Origin: Bacteroidota bacterium
Lineage (GTDB): Bacteria > Bacteroidota > Ignavibacteria > Kapaibacteriales > Kapaibacteriaceae
Direction of reading: 5' to 3'
DNA: 64,000 nucleotides
Assembly: GCA_018266735.1 (NCBI GenBank)
Contig: JAFDZT010000004.1
Span: 468,094 to 532,093 of the forward strand
Made by a program: the position numbers and the translations under genes. Of this stretch, positions 37,794 to 47,151 are shown piece after piece (the first letter of the stretch is position 1; each line of letters starts with the position of its first letter). The notes beneath the pieces were generated by a model. That model saw nothing but the letters and a program-made list of their open reading frames with translations. It was not told where the DNA came from and did not search any database.

Positions 37794-38984
37794 TTACAGC
37801 GACTCCAGAAATCGAAGGAGATCTTCTCTGTCGTGTGCCGGAAGTGCATCATAGCGTTCTTTGCTCCGTGCCGCCTCTCCACCATGCCACATGATGGCAT
37901 CGTGAATGGAGTGCGCACGTCCGTCGTGCAACAAGAAGTACCGTCCGCCTTGTGATGCCGGAGCGAGACCAAGTCCCCACAGCGCCGGTGTCTTCCATTC
38001 ATTGGTCTGCGCCGACCCTTCAGTGTAGCCATCGTCGAGGCCCGGTCCCATGTCGTGCAGCAACAGATCGGTATACGGAAAGATCTGCTTCTCGCTCAGC
38101 GCAGCAACGGATGCTCGCGGTGTGGTGTAGGAGGGGACGTGACATGTGGCGCAACCGATGGCAGTGAACACGTCTTTGCCATGCATCACGCTTGGATCGG
38201 TCGGCGTGCGCTGTGTTGGCGCCTTCAACGTTTGCAGATAGAAGACCACATCGGCCACGGAACGGTCGGTCACTTCGGGATCGTTCACCAACCCTGTGTA
38301 GGGATCGATCGGTTCGAACGTCGATGTGATGCCGATGTCCTGATTATAGGCCGTGACGGTTTGTTGCAACAGATCGATCGTTGCGGCCTTCTTGCCAAGG
38401 CGACCGATGTACCGTCCGTTCACCGGAAGATGATGAGGCATCGGTATGAAGTACGGTCGAGGACGCACGTAATTCGGCACGCCCGACACGCCGTCTCCAT
38501 CGGCATCGGACGGATCGGCATGGGCGAGGATCTGGGCATCGGTGAGTGCTTCGAGGAAGCCGAGTCCGGGATTGCTTGGCGGAACAAGTGTTGTATGTGG
38601 TGCGCCCGGCGGCAAGGTCTCGGGCGTGAAGCCGGGAATGGCGCGGTACTGCAGCTGCGGTCCACCCATCGATGCGAACGGATTGCCAGTTGTATCGGAC
38701 TGACCGAAACGGATCACAGCGGAGAACGGATGGCCCTTGCCATCGGCCGCATGACAGCCTCCGCACGATGTTGCCACGAAGACCGGACCGAGACCGGTGG
38801 CCACCGTGAACACCTGATCGTTGAAGGCCCGATCACCCGCCAGGAAGCGTCGCATCTCGTCCTGTGTCAGTCCATCCACCGGTCCGTCCAACGTCTGATC
38901 AACGTCCGGCGCTGACGGGAGCACGTGGTCGCAAGCGATCAGTGCAAGGGCAAGTACAAAGGGAAGAAGGCGGAAGTGATGCAT
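37794..38984 (-). CDS. Di-heme cytochrome c lipoprotein, DUF1111 (thiol oxidoreductase-like) family
   Basis: The 396-residue protein has a lipobox (LIAC, Cys18) and two c-type heme sites, CGGCH (74-78) and CATCH (278-282). The Asp-rich segment DPSDADGDGVSG (158-169) looks like a calcium loop, as in MauG/cytochrome c peroxidase relatives. DUF1111 proteins are often found with imelysin-type iron-uptake proteins, but no imelysin gene is here. It probably transfers electrons at the periplasmic face with the Rieske protein encoded 6 bases downstream. ATG 38984 gives a perfect lipoprotein signal; a 76-base gap precedes it. Confidence 0.88.
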   Translation of the reverse strand: MHHFRLLPFVLALALIACDHVLPSAPDVDQTLDGPVDGLTQDEMRRFLAGDRAFNDQVFTVATGLGPVFVATSCGGCHAADGKGHPFSAVIRFGQSDTTGNPFASMGGPQLQYRAIPGFTPETLPPGAPHTTLVPPSNPGLGFLEALTDAQILAHADPSDADGDGVSGVPNYVRPRPYFIPMPHHLPVNGRYIGRLGKKAATIDLLQQTVTAYNQDIGITSTFEPIDPYTGLVNDPEVTDRSVADVVFYLQTLKAPTQRTPTDPSVMHGKDVFTAIGCATCHVPSYTTPRASVAALSEKQIFPYTDLLLHDMGPGLDDGYTEGSAQTNEWKTPALWGLGLAPASQGGRYFLLHDGRAHSIHDAIMWHGGEAARSKERYDALPAHDREDLLRFLESL

Positions 38985-39060
38985 GGTCCTGGAGCAACTC
39001 GTAAACGTTGCTGCGAACCTAGTCAATTTTTTAGCTTCGTCTAAATATTTTTCGCTGGCA

Positions 39061-41613
39061 TCATTTAACCACCACGATCTTTGCATACGCGACCACGGAT
39101 GACGCGTGAGCGCGGACGATGAAGACCCCGGTCGCATCCATGTTCATGATCGAGGTGATATCGACCTTCCCATGGTGCTCTGTGAGAGTTGTCGCGCCAC
39201 AGAGCCGTCCCTGCAGATCGTAGATCTCCATGGTTGCCGGTGTGGACATGGAAGGCGGCAAGGCATAGGAGAGTTCTGATGTTGTTGGTGAAGGCCAACA
39301 GGAAAGTGGAATGAGGTCGGAGCCACCCTCGGTGGGATCATCCTTGAGATCCCGTTGCTTGGTTCCATACACGGCCACCATACCCGAAGCATATCCGGCA
39401 ATGATGCGCCCGTCGGGGAAGACGCGGATCACCCTTGGTCGCATCGTGTCGGCCTGCACGGAATCGTGCACGCGTCCGTTCGGGCTGAAGCTGTAGAACC
39501 ATCCGTTCTTCCAGGCAATGGCATGACCGGGAACAGCATCTTCTGCAAACGGTCGCGTAAACGAATGCGCACCGGCTATGCGGAAAGGGTGGATCGTCAA
39601 CCAGGTCGAGTCGGCCACAGCATGCTCCATTCCAATGCATCGGATCTCCGCCACATCAGATCCGTCGATCATGTCGACGATCGAATCGGCAGCGATATCG
39701 AACACAGCAAAGTGCTTCTTCAAGCTGTTGCCCGATGGCAGGTAACTGTAGAATAGTCCAACAATGTTCTTTCCATCCGACGACAACCCGGCTACACGGA
39801 ATACACCATAGTAGTTGAAGTTGGGATACCTCCCCGACCACAGCGGCCCATGTGCTGAAAACTGACCGGAACGGACGGACCAGATGCCACCCGACAATAC
39901 CGGCGGCCAACTGCTCGACTTGGGTTGGTCTTCAGGGAAAATGGCGACAAGACACCACAGCGTACCCGCGCCATCCGCACCCAACGTCTGCACTGTCGTA
40001 TTCATCCGGTCCCCATCATATTGGACATCAACTACAGATTGCTTTCCATCGGTGACGCGCAACGATGATGTGGTCAGATCTGCCAACCCGGACTGTACCT
40101 GATTGCCAAAACGATAACTCGTGGCATGCCGAGCACACGATACTTCGCTCACTCTCGCGGACGTATACCATTGCACATCATCTGCCGCTGTCCAACATGC
40201 CCCGTCTATTCTCGATGGCGTCTTCGCACATCCGACCATATGCAACCCGCGATCGAACGCAACCAACCAGCCATTGTCTGTGGTGACCAAGATGCTATCA
40301 CGACGAGTGATATCGATCGCAAGCACCGACGATCGCTCAAGGAAGAATCGTTCTACCGCCGGAGGTGCATCGCTTCGTCCAGAAACGGTGATGTGTTTGG
40401 AGCAGACCCATACTGTGTCCTCCTGTCGTACAACACCGGCGCGACATGTATAGCCTCCCGGCGCATGCCAACTGCAGTACAACGTGCGTACGATCGGCGA
40501 CCCATCTCCTTTGTCAACAACCAGTGAAAGCGGATCCTCCAAGGGAAACAGCTCGGCGCCGATCAAGTACAGCGAGTCCGACACCACGCGATCGGGTACG
40601 GAGATTACACATGCCGGATCTACTTCATACGCCGCGGTATCGACGATGCTCTTTTGAATGATGCCATTCCCAAAGGTATAGATGGTTAGACCTGTACGAT
40701 CGGACCATGTGTTCCAGACACCGACGTTCAATGTATCAACGATCTGGAGAACACTGTCAGTGAACACGTTGACGACACACAACAGCAGAAACGATGTTGG
40801 TTGCTGCGACGCGTCCACGGTATCGCGACGGCGATACGCAAGAATGGTCGCATCTGTTGGTCCATACCGCCCCACGTACCAAGGTCTCAATGTCAACGCT
40901 CGAACGAATTCGTTGCGTGTTGCATTGAATAGCCCCATTCCGTTGCATTGGTACCGACCGGATGGACTTGTTGAAGAAAAGGACCCGGTCACATCGCCTA
41001 GTGCCGGGAAGAATGTGACGACACTATCTCGAGACTCGAATCTCGGTCGCACTGACTGGCGGTCGTCGGCTGGTGTTCGACGATCATCAAGCAGGACCCG
41101 CCGCCGGATATCGACGAAACGACTACTCCTGAACCATCGCTCACACGGCGCATTCATGTATGTGTACACACATGAGACGAACACAATGGAATCATCATCG
41201 GAAATGGCAGCATACTGGTCTTGCCCATACGCCGGTCGGCCCATCGGACTTCGGTAGATCGGTGCGAGAGAGTCGAGCAAGGCCTTTGTCGTCCGTTGGA
41301 ACCAAAGCATCGAGCCTTGCGGATAACCACTGCTATCCAACACGAATACCACGAGAACATCTCCGTGTTCGATCAACCATGCGCCGCGCACACGGCGGTT
41401 CCCGAACTTCATCGAGTCAAGTGGCAAACCGGTTTTTGCGTCCCACATCATGATCGTCGAACCATCTGTACTCACGCCCATGGTGTCACACACATGGACG
41501 GAATAGATGTCCTTTCCCTGATGCAACGCTTGCGTCCATGTGGCATCTTCGTCACTCAGAGCCGCACTCACGGCCATGACGACCATTGCAACAACGTACA
41601 ACACGAGTCTCAT
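39061..41613 (-). CDS. Surface protein with PKD-like and T9SS sorting domains (paralog 1)
   Basis: The 850-residue protein has a signal peptide (MRLVLYVVAMVVMAVSAALS). WD/propeller-like segments (MMWDAKTGLPLDSMKF) come first. A PKD-like domain near the middle (VVDKGDGSPIV ... HAPGGYTCRAGVV) follows. A second propeller-like half and a Por sorting domain (CWPSPTTSELSY ... TGVFIVRAHA) end it. It should be exported by the type IX system. It is a tandem paralog of the gene upstream, nearly identical over parts of the C-terminal third (FAEDAVPxHAIAWKxGWFYSF). It begins 31 bases after that gene's stop. Molecular function is unknown. Confidence 0.83.
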   Translation of the reverse strand: MRLVLYVVAMVVMAVSAALSDEDATWTQALHQGKDIYSVHVCDTMGVSTDGSTIMMWDAKTGLPLDSMKFGNRRVRGAWLIEHGDVLVVFVLDSSGYPQGSMLWFQRTTKALLDSLAPIYRSPMGRPAYGQDQYAAISDDDSIVFVSCVYTYMNAPCERWFRSSRFVDIRRRVLLDDRRTPADDRQSVRPRFESRDSVVTFFPALGDVTGSFSSTSPSGRYQCNGMGLFNATRNEFVRALTLRPWYVGRYGPTDATILAYRRRDTVDASQQPTSFLLLCVVNVFTDSVLQIVDTLNVGVWNTWSDRTGLTIYTFGNGIIQKSIVDTAAYEVDPACVISVPDRVVSDSLYLIGAELFPLEDPLSLVVDKGDGSPIVRTLYCSWHAPGGYTCRAGVVRQEDTVWVCSKHITVSGRSDAPPAVERFFLERSSVLAIDITRRDSILVTTDNGWLVAFDRGLHMVGCAKTPSRIDGACWTAADDVQWYTSARVSEVSCARHATSYRFGNQVQSGLADLTTSSLRVTDGKQSVVDVQYDGDRMNTTVQTLGADGAGTLWCLVAIFPEDQPKSSSWPPVLSGGIWSVRSGQFSAHGPLWSGRYPNFNYYGVFRVAGLSSDGKNIVGLFYSYLPSGNSLKKHFAVFDIAADSIVDMIDGSDVAEIRCIGMEHAVADSTWLTIHPFRIAGAHSFTRPFAEDAVPGHAIAWKNGWFYSFSPNGRVHDSVQADTMRPRVIRVFPDGRIIAGYASGMVAVYGTKQRDLKDDPTEGGSDLIPLSCWPSPTTSELSYALPPSMSTPATMEIYDLQGRLCGATTLTEHHGKVDITSIMNMDATGVFIVRAHASSVVAYAKIVVVK

Positions 41614-41644
41614 CGTAGCATCCGGCACTTCGTTGAGTACGATC

Positions 41645-44182
41645 TCATTTCACCACCACGATCTTCGCATGCAGGACACTGGCACCTGCGGTCACTCTCA
41701 CCACAAAGACTCCAGTCGCCTCCATGTTCATCACGCTAGGCAGGTTCACGTCGGCATCCCGCAATTCGAGCATGGTCGTACCACACAATCGACCTTGCAC
41801 ATCGAAGATCTCGAAGGTGGCAGGGAGGGGCATGGATGTTTCGAGTTGACAATGCAACGTCGACGTGGTGGGATTCGGCCAGCATTGGAAACTCTCTGCC
41901 GACGCTCCTGTAGGTGGATCAACGCTCGTAAGGTCGCGCTTCCTCTCACCGTAGATAGCCACCAGTCCCGACGCATACCCCGCAATGATCCGTCCGTCCT
42001 TGAACACGCGGATCACCGTCGGCCGCATCGTGTCAGCCTGCACGGAATCGTGTATGCGACCATTAGGATGGAAGCTGTAGAACCATCCATCCTTCCACGC
42101 AATGGCATGATCAGGTACGGCGTCTTCCGCGAAGGGACCGATGAATCGGTGAGTTGCAGCAACGCTGAACGGATCCAACGACAACCAATGCCCATCGGTC
42201 ACAACATTGTACATGCCAATACTTTGCATGTCGGAAGTATAGAATCCAGGGATTATAGATCTGATCGAGTCCCGCAGGAGATCTACCAACATGAACTTTG
42301 TGTTTGCGCTACCTCGGTAGTAATTGTAGAACAGAACCGTTAGCATTGATCCATCGGTTGAGACACATACATTGCCGTAGCAACCGGCATAGTCCATATC
42401 GCTGTACTTGTACACAGGACGATTGAATCTGTGATCAACAATAGCTTCGCCATTATAGCTATAAACCCCTCCACCTGCCTCATAGATTGTGCCAGTTGGA
42501 TACCAAGCAAACAACATCCAAGTCGTATTCTGCGGGCGATTCGCAAGAATCTTTGCAGCGAATGCGCTACGTGTAACTGTTGAGTATGTACCGAACCCTG
42601 TAGTTATTGTATCCGTGTCCATCCTACCTAGAGATGTCATCTCCAGCTTCGAACCAATGAGATTGAATGTCTTATCAACTTGCTCGCTAGTCGGCTTGGT
42701 GCGATGCTCAGTTCCATAGAAATCGAACTTATTGATCGTTGAATCTTCTCCCCACGATGCACCAATACTCTGAAGTGTGAATTGGCGGATCATATGCGAC
42801 TGTAGCTCAGAATGAAGAACGGACGTTAATCCACTTTTCGTCTCCACGAGGAGCAACGTCGATTTAGAAACATCGATGCTTACTACCGGCGATGAACCAA
42901 GCTCGTTCGAGTAGTTAGCAACGTATCTCTTGGAAGAAGGCAACACAGTAATGGTTCGGGTGTACTTCCACGATGTATCGTTGTTCACCACGCCAACTCG
43001 TAATGCATAGTTTCCTGGTGTGCGCCAGCTCCAATGTGTAGAGACTGTCGGGGTGCGACCATCACCCGGATCCACGACTACCAATGCAGGGTCTTCATGC
43101 GGCATCAGCAGGACCCCAAGAGCATACACTGAATCCGCGCTCACTGTATCTTGAATGGCCAACTTGCATGAAAAACCTCCTTGCACAATCGACGCAAGCG
43201 GCCAACGTCGGAGTAGTCCCTTTGAACCAAGATCATAGACGTGCGAGAAATCGTTGTCTACCCAGAATTCGTCTTGGACATCAATACTTGTGTCGATCAC
43301 TTCCTCAACGCTGTCCTTGACGATGTTCACTACGCATAGTTCGTAGATCTTTGCGTCGGCTGCGCCTCCCTTGGGTCGAAGACCAACAACATGGGCGTCA
43401 TCCGGTCCATACCGAACTACATACCAATCGTCGCGGGTAATCCGTTGAATGAAGCCTCGCCGCACATTGTCAAAGAGGTTCACGCCGTCAAAGACGAATG
43501 AGCGGGTTGGGCTAACACTTCGATTTCCATTTCCTGGAATGTCAGGGAATGCAGTTTCGTGGTGATGTTGGTAGCTTCGAAGTGGGTAGTAATTAGTGAT
43601 CACTGAATCGCCCCCCTCGTATCGTGTCAAGCCACCGTAAAAAGTGCCTGTGTATGTAATCGGGCCCATGAATCTTCTGCGCTTCAAGTCAACATTTCCA
43701 ACAGAGGTTAAGGTATTCGTTATCTGACCATAGTCCTCTTCTAGAAAGTAGTAGAGAGAAAGCACGTTGGTTGAACGCGAAATTGCCGTGGCTGCGGACC
43801 CACTCTTCGATGCTGGCCCCTGCTCTGAAAAGAAGCCCACGATCGAATCTTGTCTTTGGAGCGCAGGCCAGCCATACCAACGCAATGCACACCCCGCATA
43901 TGGACCGGAATGCGTGAAGACTACGATGCTCCGTCCGCTATCACTGATCCAAGCTCCCTCTACTTGCCCGCCGGGGAATGGAATCGAGTCCAAGAGTGTT
44001 CCGGTCTTATCATTCCAGATATACACGGCACGGTAACTCGCACTCACGCCAAGCGTGTCAAAGACATGGACCGTGACAATTGAGCCATTATGATATCTCG
44101 TAGTCCAATCCGGCTCCACCACACCCTTCGCAGCACTCCATGCGAATAGGGTAACGACAGCAATGCACAACAATGTTTTCAT
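41645..44182 (-). CDS. Surface protein with PKD-like and T9SS sorting domains (paralog 2)
   Basis: The 845-residue protein has the same layout as the downstream paralog: signal peptide (MKTLLCIAVVTLFAWSAA), propeller-like repeats (VYIWNDKTGTLLDSIPF), a PKD-like domain (VVDPGDGRTPTV ... RTPGNYALRVGVV) and a Por sorting domain (CWPNPTTSTLHC ... TGVFVVRVTAG). The middle part of the gene, roughly 42.2-43.8 kb, is visibly A+T-richer than its neighbours and less like the paralog than the ends are. ATG 44182 starts the signal peptide; a longer frame to 44422 runs into the divergent PAP2 gene. It heads the run of genes leading to the redox cassette. Confidence 0.83.
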   Translation of the reverse strand: MKTLLCIAVVTLFAWSAAKGVVEPDWTTRYHNGSIVTVHVFDTLGVSASYRAVYIWNDKTGTLLDSIPFPGGQVEGAWISDSGRSIVVFTHSGPYAGCALRWYGWPALQRQDSIVGFFSEQGPASKSGSAATAISRSTNVLSLYYFLEEDYGQITNTLTSVGNVDLKRRRFMGPITYTGTFYGGLTRYEGGDSVITNYYPLRSYQHHHETAFPDIPGNGNRSVSPTRSFVFDGVNLFDNVRRGFIQRITRDDWYVVRYGPDDAHVVGLRPKGGAADAKIYELCVVNIVKDSVEEVIDTSIDVQDEFWVDNDFSHVYDLGSKGLLRRWPLASIVQGGFSCKLAIQDTVSADSVYALGVLLMPHEDPALVVVDPGDGRTPTVSTHWSWRTPGNYALRVGVVNNDTSWKYTRTITVLPSSKRYVANYSNELGSSPVVSIDVSKSTLLLVETKSGLTSVLHSELQSHMIRQFTLQSIGASWGEDSTINKFDFYGTEHRTKPTSEQVDKTFNLIGSKLEMTSLGRMDTDTITTGFGTYSTVTRSAFAAKILANRPQNTTWMLFAWYPTGTIYEAGGGVYSYNGEAIVDHRFNRPVYKYSDMDYAGCYGNVCVSTDGSMLTVLFYNYYRGSANTKFMLVDLLRDSIRSIIPGFYTSDMQSIGMYNVVTDGHWLSLDPFSVAATHRFIGPFAEDAVPDHAIAWKDGWFYSFHPNGRIHDSVQADTMRPTVIRVFKDGRIIAGYASGLVAIYGERKRDLTSVDPPTGASAESFQCWPNPTTSTLHCQLETSMPLPATFEIFDVQGRLCGTTMLELRDADVNLPSVMNMEATGVFVVRVTAGASVLHAKIVVVK

Positions 44183-44292
44183 GAGAATAGTCCTTCGTAT
44201 ACCACCGCCAGACCGATCGGAAAGGGGCTGGTTACATTCACAGGGCAAATTCGGGAATCTTCCGTCGCAAACCGCCTTCCGGGGTTTGACGG

Positions 44293-44300
44293 TATATTCG
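44293..44300 (+). promoter_or_regulatory. Putative -7 promoter element of the PAP2 gene
   Basis: TATATTCG lies 6 bases before the ATG at 44307. The same octamer precedes the kinase gene at 15902. It differs from TAnnTTTG at one position, and no -33 TTG is seen at standard spacing. Confidence 0.35.
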
Positions 44301-44306
44301 TGCCGT

Positions 44307-45005
44307 ATGAAACACTTCGTCCTGCTCGCCTTCCTTGCCACCTTCCTTACCCTGCCATTGCAGGCCCAGGACTGTACGAACCTCCCATGGGAGGCGCAGC
44401 TCACGTATGATCTGAACCACATTCAAAGCGATGCCCTGCACACGGCGTCGGGCGTGGTGAGCGATGCCCTGTTGCCGCTCACGATCGGTGTGCCGGTGGC
44501 CATGTATGCAGGCGGGTTTGCAACGAAGGACCGATATCTGTCGGAAACAGGACTGCAAACGGCCGTCACGATGGGTGTGACGTATGGCATCACCATGGTG
44601 ATGAAGCATGTGTTCGATCGACCACGACCGTATCAGGCCTATCCCGACTGCATCGTGAACTATCGCGATGATGCCGATGGGAGCTTTCCGAGCGGACATA
44701 GTGCCGGCTCTGCTGCCCTGGCCACCTCGTTGTGCTTGCGCTATCCGCAGTGGTATGTGATCGTGCCCAGCGTGGCCTATGCCCTGTATACGGGCTTCGC
44801 CCGCATGAACTTGGGGATGCACTATGTGAGCGATGTGCTCACCGGCTATGCGATCGGCGCGGGCGTGGCCGTGCTTGTGAATGCGTTGAATGAGCGACTG
44901 TTCAATGCGGCCGATCCGATCCTTCCTACCGCCACGTCGAACGGCGTGGGCGTGATCATGCTGCCCGGACATGTTCCGGTGTTCGCCATGTCCATTCCGT
45001 TCTGA
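44307..45005 (+). CDS. PAP2-family phosphatase, exported
   Basis: The 232-residue protein has a signal peptide (MKHFVLLAFLATFLTLPLQA) and the three acid-phosphatase motifs: KHVFDRPRP (100-108), PSGH (128-131) and RMNLGMHYVSD (166-176), which supplies Arg166, His172 and Asp176. Relatives dephosphorylate lipid pyrophosphates such as undecaprenyl-PP, phosphatidate or lipid A. The hydrophobic helices suggest membrane association. Its TGA overlaps the start of the nitrilase-family gene by one base, and murC follows. A role in recycling the cell-wall lipid carrier would fit murC, but this is inference. Confidence 0.88.
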   Translation: MKHFVLLAFLATFLTLPLQAQDCTNLPWEAQLTYDLNHIQSDALHTASGVVSDALLPLTIGVPVAMYAGGFATKDRYLSETGLQTAVTMGVTYGITMVMKHVFDRPRPYQAYPDCIVNYRDDADGSFPSGHSAGSAALATSLCLRYPQWYVIVPSVAYALYTGFARMNLGMHYVSDVLTGYAIGAGVAVLVNALNERLFNAADPILPTATSNGVGVIMLPGHVPVFAMSIPF

Positions 45006-45772
45006 TGCCCATGCGTTGTTCCGTCCTCCAGTTCACACCGATCTTTCGTGACATCGATGCCAACACCGAGGCCATCGTTGCTTTGATCGCATCAACGCAC
45101 AGCGATCTGATCGTCCTCCCGGAACTTGCAACGAGTGGCTATTTCTTTCTGTCGCGCGACGAAGCTGCACAGTACGCCGAACCGGTTGATGGAGAACACG
45201 TACAGGCAATTGTCAACGCAGCGCATGAGCATGGTCGCCTTGTGGTCTGCGGCTTTGCAGAACGTGATGGCGATGCACTCTACAACAGCGCCGTTATCGC
45301 GGCGCCGGATATGCCGACCCGCACCTATCGCAAAACGCACTTGTTCTACAAGGAGCGGTTTTGTTTTGACGAAGGCGATTCCGGCTTCTTTGTGGTGAAC
45401 GTTCCCCATCTCGACCTCAACCTCGGCACCATGATCTGTTACGACTGGCGATTCCCCGAAGCCGCACGAACACTTGCGTTGCGCGGCGCCGACGTGATCG
45501 CTGCCCCTTCCAACCTCGTCACCGAACTCTGGCCGCGCGTGATGCCAACGCGTGCCATCGAGAACAAGGTCTATCTGGCCGTGGCCAACAGGGAAGGCAG
45601 CGAGGAGAATGGCGGCGAGGTTGTCAGCTTCAACGGACGCTCGATGATCTACGGATACAATGGCGACGAGCTCGGTCGCGAGGCCGAGATCGATCCAAAG
45701 CAGACGCGAGCAAAGTCATTCAATTCGATCAACGACATTTTTACAGACCGACGTCCAGAGTTCTACGCATGA
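45005..45772 (+). CDS. Carbon-nitrogen hydrolase (nitrilase superfamily)
   Basis: The 255-residue amidase-like protein has the full Glu-Lys-Cys triad: Glu40 (LPELATSGY), Lys110 (YRKTHLFYKE) and Cys145 (MICYDWRFPE). The sequence around the Cys is close to omega-amidase and N-carbamoyl-putrescine/beta-ureidopropionase-type enzymes, but substrate cannot be assigned. It is cytoplasmic, with no signal peptide. It is linked to PAP2 upstream (1-base overlap) and murC downstream (4-base overlap). A second ATG two codons in is an alternative start. Confidence 0.9.
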   Translation: MPMRCSVLQFTPIFRDIDANTEAIVALIASTHSDLIVLPELATSGYFFLSRDEAAQYAEPVDGEHVQAIVNAAHEHGRLVVCGFAERDGDALYNSAVIAAPDMPTRTYRKTHLFYKERFCFDEGDSGFFVVNVPHLDLNLGTMICYDWRFPEAARTLALRGADVIAAPSNLVTELWPRVMPTRAIENKVYLAVANREGSEENGGEVVSFNGRSMIYGYNGDELGREAEIDPKQTRAKSFNSINDIFTDRRPEFYA

Positions 45773-47151
45773 TCCAGTTCTCCTCCGTTCGACACATTCA
45801 TTTCGTCGGCATCGGCGGCATCGGCATGAGCGGCATCGCAGAGATCCTCCTGCAGCAGGGCTTTACCGTGAGCGGGTCCGACCTTGTGCGGAGCGAGACC
45901 ACCGACTATCTGCAGACACGCGGCGCAACGATCCACGTGGGCCACTCCGCCGAGCATATCGCAGGTGCCGATGTGGTGGTGTATTCCAGTGCTGTGCACT
46001 TGTCGGAGAACCCCGAGACCCTTGCCGCCTCGCAAGCACACGTGCCCTTGATCCGACGTGCAGAGATGTTGAGCGAGATCTCGCGACTGAACTACTGTCT
46101 GGCCATTGCCGGTACGCATGGCAAGACCACGACCACGTCGATGACCGGACTCGTCCTCATGAAGGCCGGACTAGACCCAACGGTGATCGTGGGTGGTAAG
46201 CTTAAAGGACTTGGCGGAACGAATGCACGATTGGGCAATGGCGATTGGATCGTGCTCGAAGCGGATGAATACGATCGTTCGTTCCTGCAGCTGCTCCCCA
46301 CCATGGCCGTGATCACGAACGTCGAGGCAGATCACCTCGACATCTACACGGACCTTGACGATATCTGCGGCGCCTTTGTCGAATTCTCGAACAAGGTCCC
46401 CTTCTACGGCGTTGTCCTCGTCTGCCTCGATGATCAAGGCGTTCGCTCCGTGATGGATCGCATCACCAAGAAGATCGTCACTTACGGTCTCTCGCCACAG
46501 TGTGATGTGCGTGCCGACGATGTGGATTTTCAAGAGCGCACGTCGACGTATACCCTGGTGCATCGCGGCACACCACTTGGCACCATCGCGTTGAACGTGC
46601 CCGGCGTGCACAACGTGCGCAATTCGCTTGCTGCCTGCGCCGCCGGACTGCAATGCGGCATTCCCTTCGAGACCATTGCCTCGGCCCTCGCCGAATTCGG
46701 AGGCGTTTACCGTCGATTTGAACTCAAGGGCGAAACACCATCGGGCATCCTCGTCATCGACGACTATGCCCACCACCCAACTGAGATCCGCGCCACCTTG
46801 CAAGCCGCACGCAACGGCTGGAAACGTCGCATCGTTGCTGTCTTCCAACCACACACCTACACTCGCACGCGCGACTTCTATCGCGACTTCGCTCTCTCCT
46901 TTGACGATGCCGACGTGATCATTCTCACCGATGTCTATGCCGCACGCGAGCTCCCCATCGAAGGAGTGAATGGCGGCATGATCGCCGATGCGGCAAGGGC
47001 GGCAGGGCACAGGAATGTGGTCTACGTCGAAGACAAGAATCAGATCGCCACTGCACTGCACGACATTCTGCAACCGGGTGATCTCTTGATCACCATGGGG
47101 GCGGGAGATGTGTGGAAAGTAGGGGAGAAGATAGTTACGAGTGACGAGTGA
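45769..47151 (+). CDS. murC: UDP-N-acetylmuramate--L-alanine ligase
   Basis: The 460-residue Mur ligase adds L-alanine to UDP-MurNAc, the first step of the peptidoglycan stem peptide. The N-terminal Rossmann loop is in HFVGIGGIGMSG, the P-loop GTHGKTTT starts at 115, and DDYAHHPTEI is in the C-terminal domain. No other mur/fts genes flank it, so it lies outside a dcw cluster here. The last residues (VTSDE) and the stop are encoded by repeat array D, giving the same tail as the unrelated FmdB-type protein at 19429. Confidence 0.95.
   Translation: MIQFSSVRHIHFVGIGGIGMSGIAEILLQQGFTVSGSDLVRSETTDYLQTRGATIHVGHSAEHIAGADVVVYSSAVHLSENPETLAASQAHVPLIRRAEMLSEISRLNYCLAIAGTHGKTTTTSMTGLVLMKAGLDPTVIVGGKLKGLGGTNARLGNGDWIVLEADEYDRSFLQLLPTMAVITNVEADHLDIYTDLDDICGAFVEFSNKVPFYGVVLVCLDDQGVRSVMDRITKKIVTYGLSPQCDVRADDVDFQERTSTYTLVHRGTPLGTIALNVPGVHNVRNSLAACAAGLQCGIPFETIASALAEFGGVYRRFELKGETPSGILVIDDYAHHPTEIRATLQAARNGWKRRIVAVFQPHTYTRTRDFYRDFALSFDDADVIILTDVYAARELPIEGVNGGMIADAARAAGHRNVVYVEDKNQIATALHDILQPGDLLITMGAGDVWKVGEKIVTSDE

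Noticed and set aside
39001..39060. tRNA-like or small RNA gene in the gap before the DUF1111 gene
   Set aside because: The 76-base A+T-rich gap shows no cloverleaf, CCA end or terminator; only possible promoter sequence.
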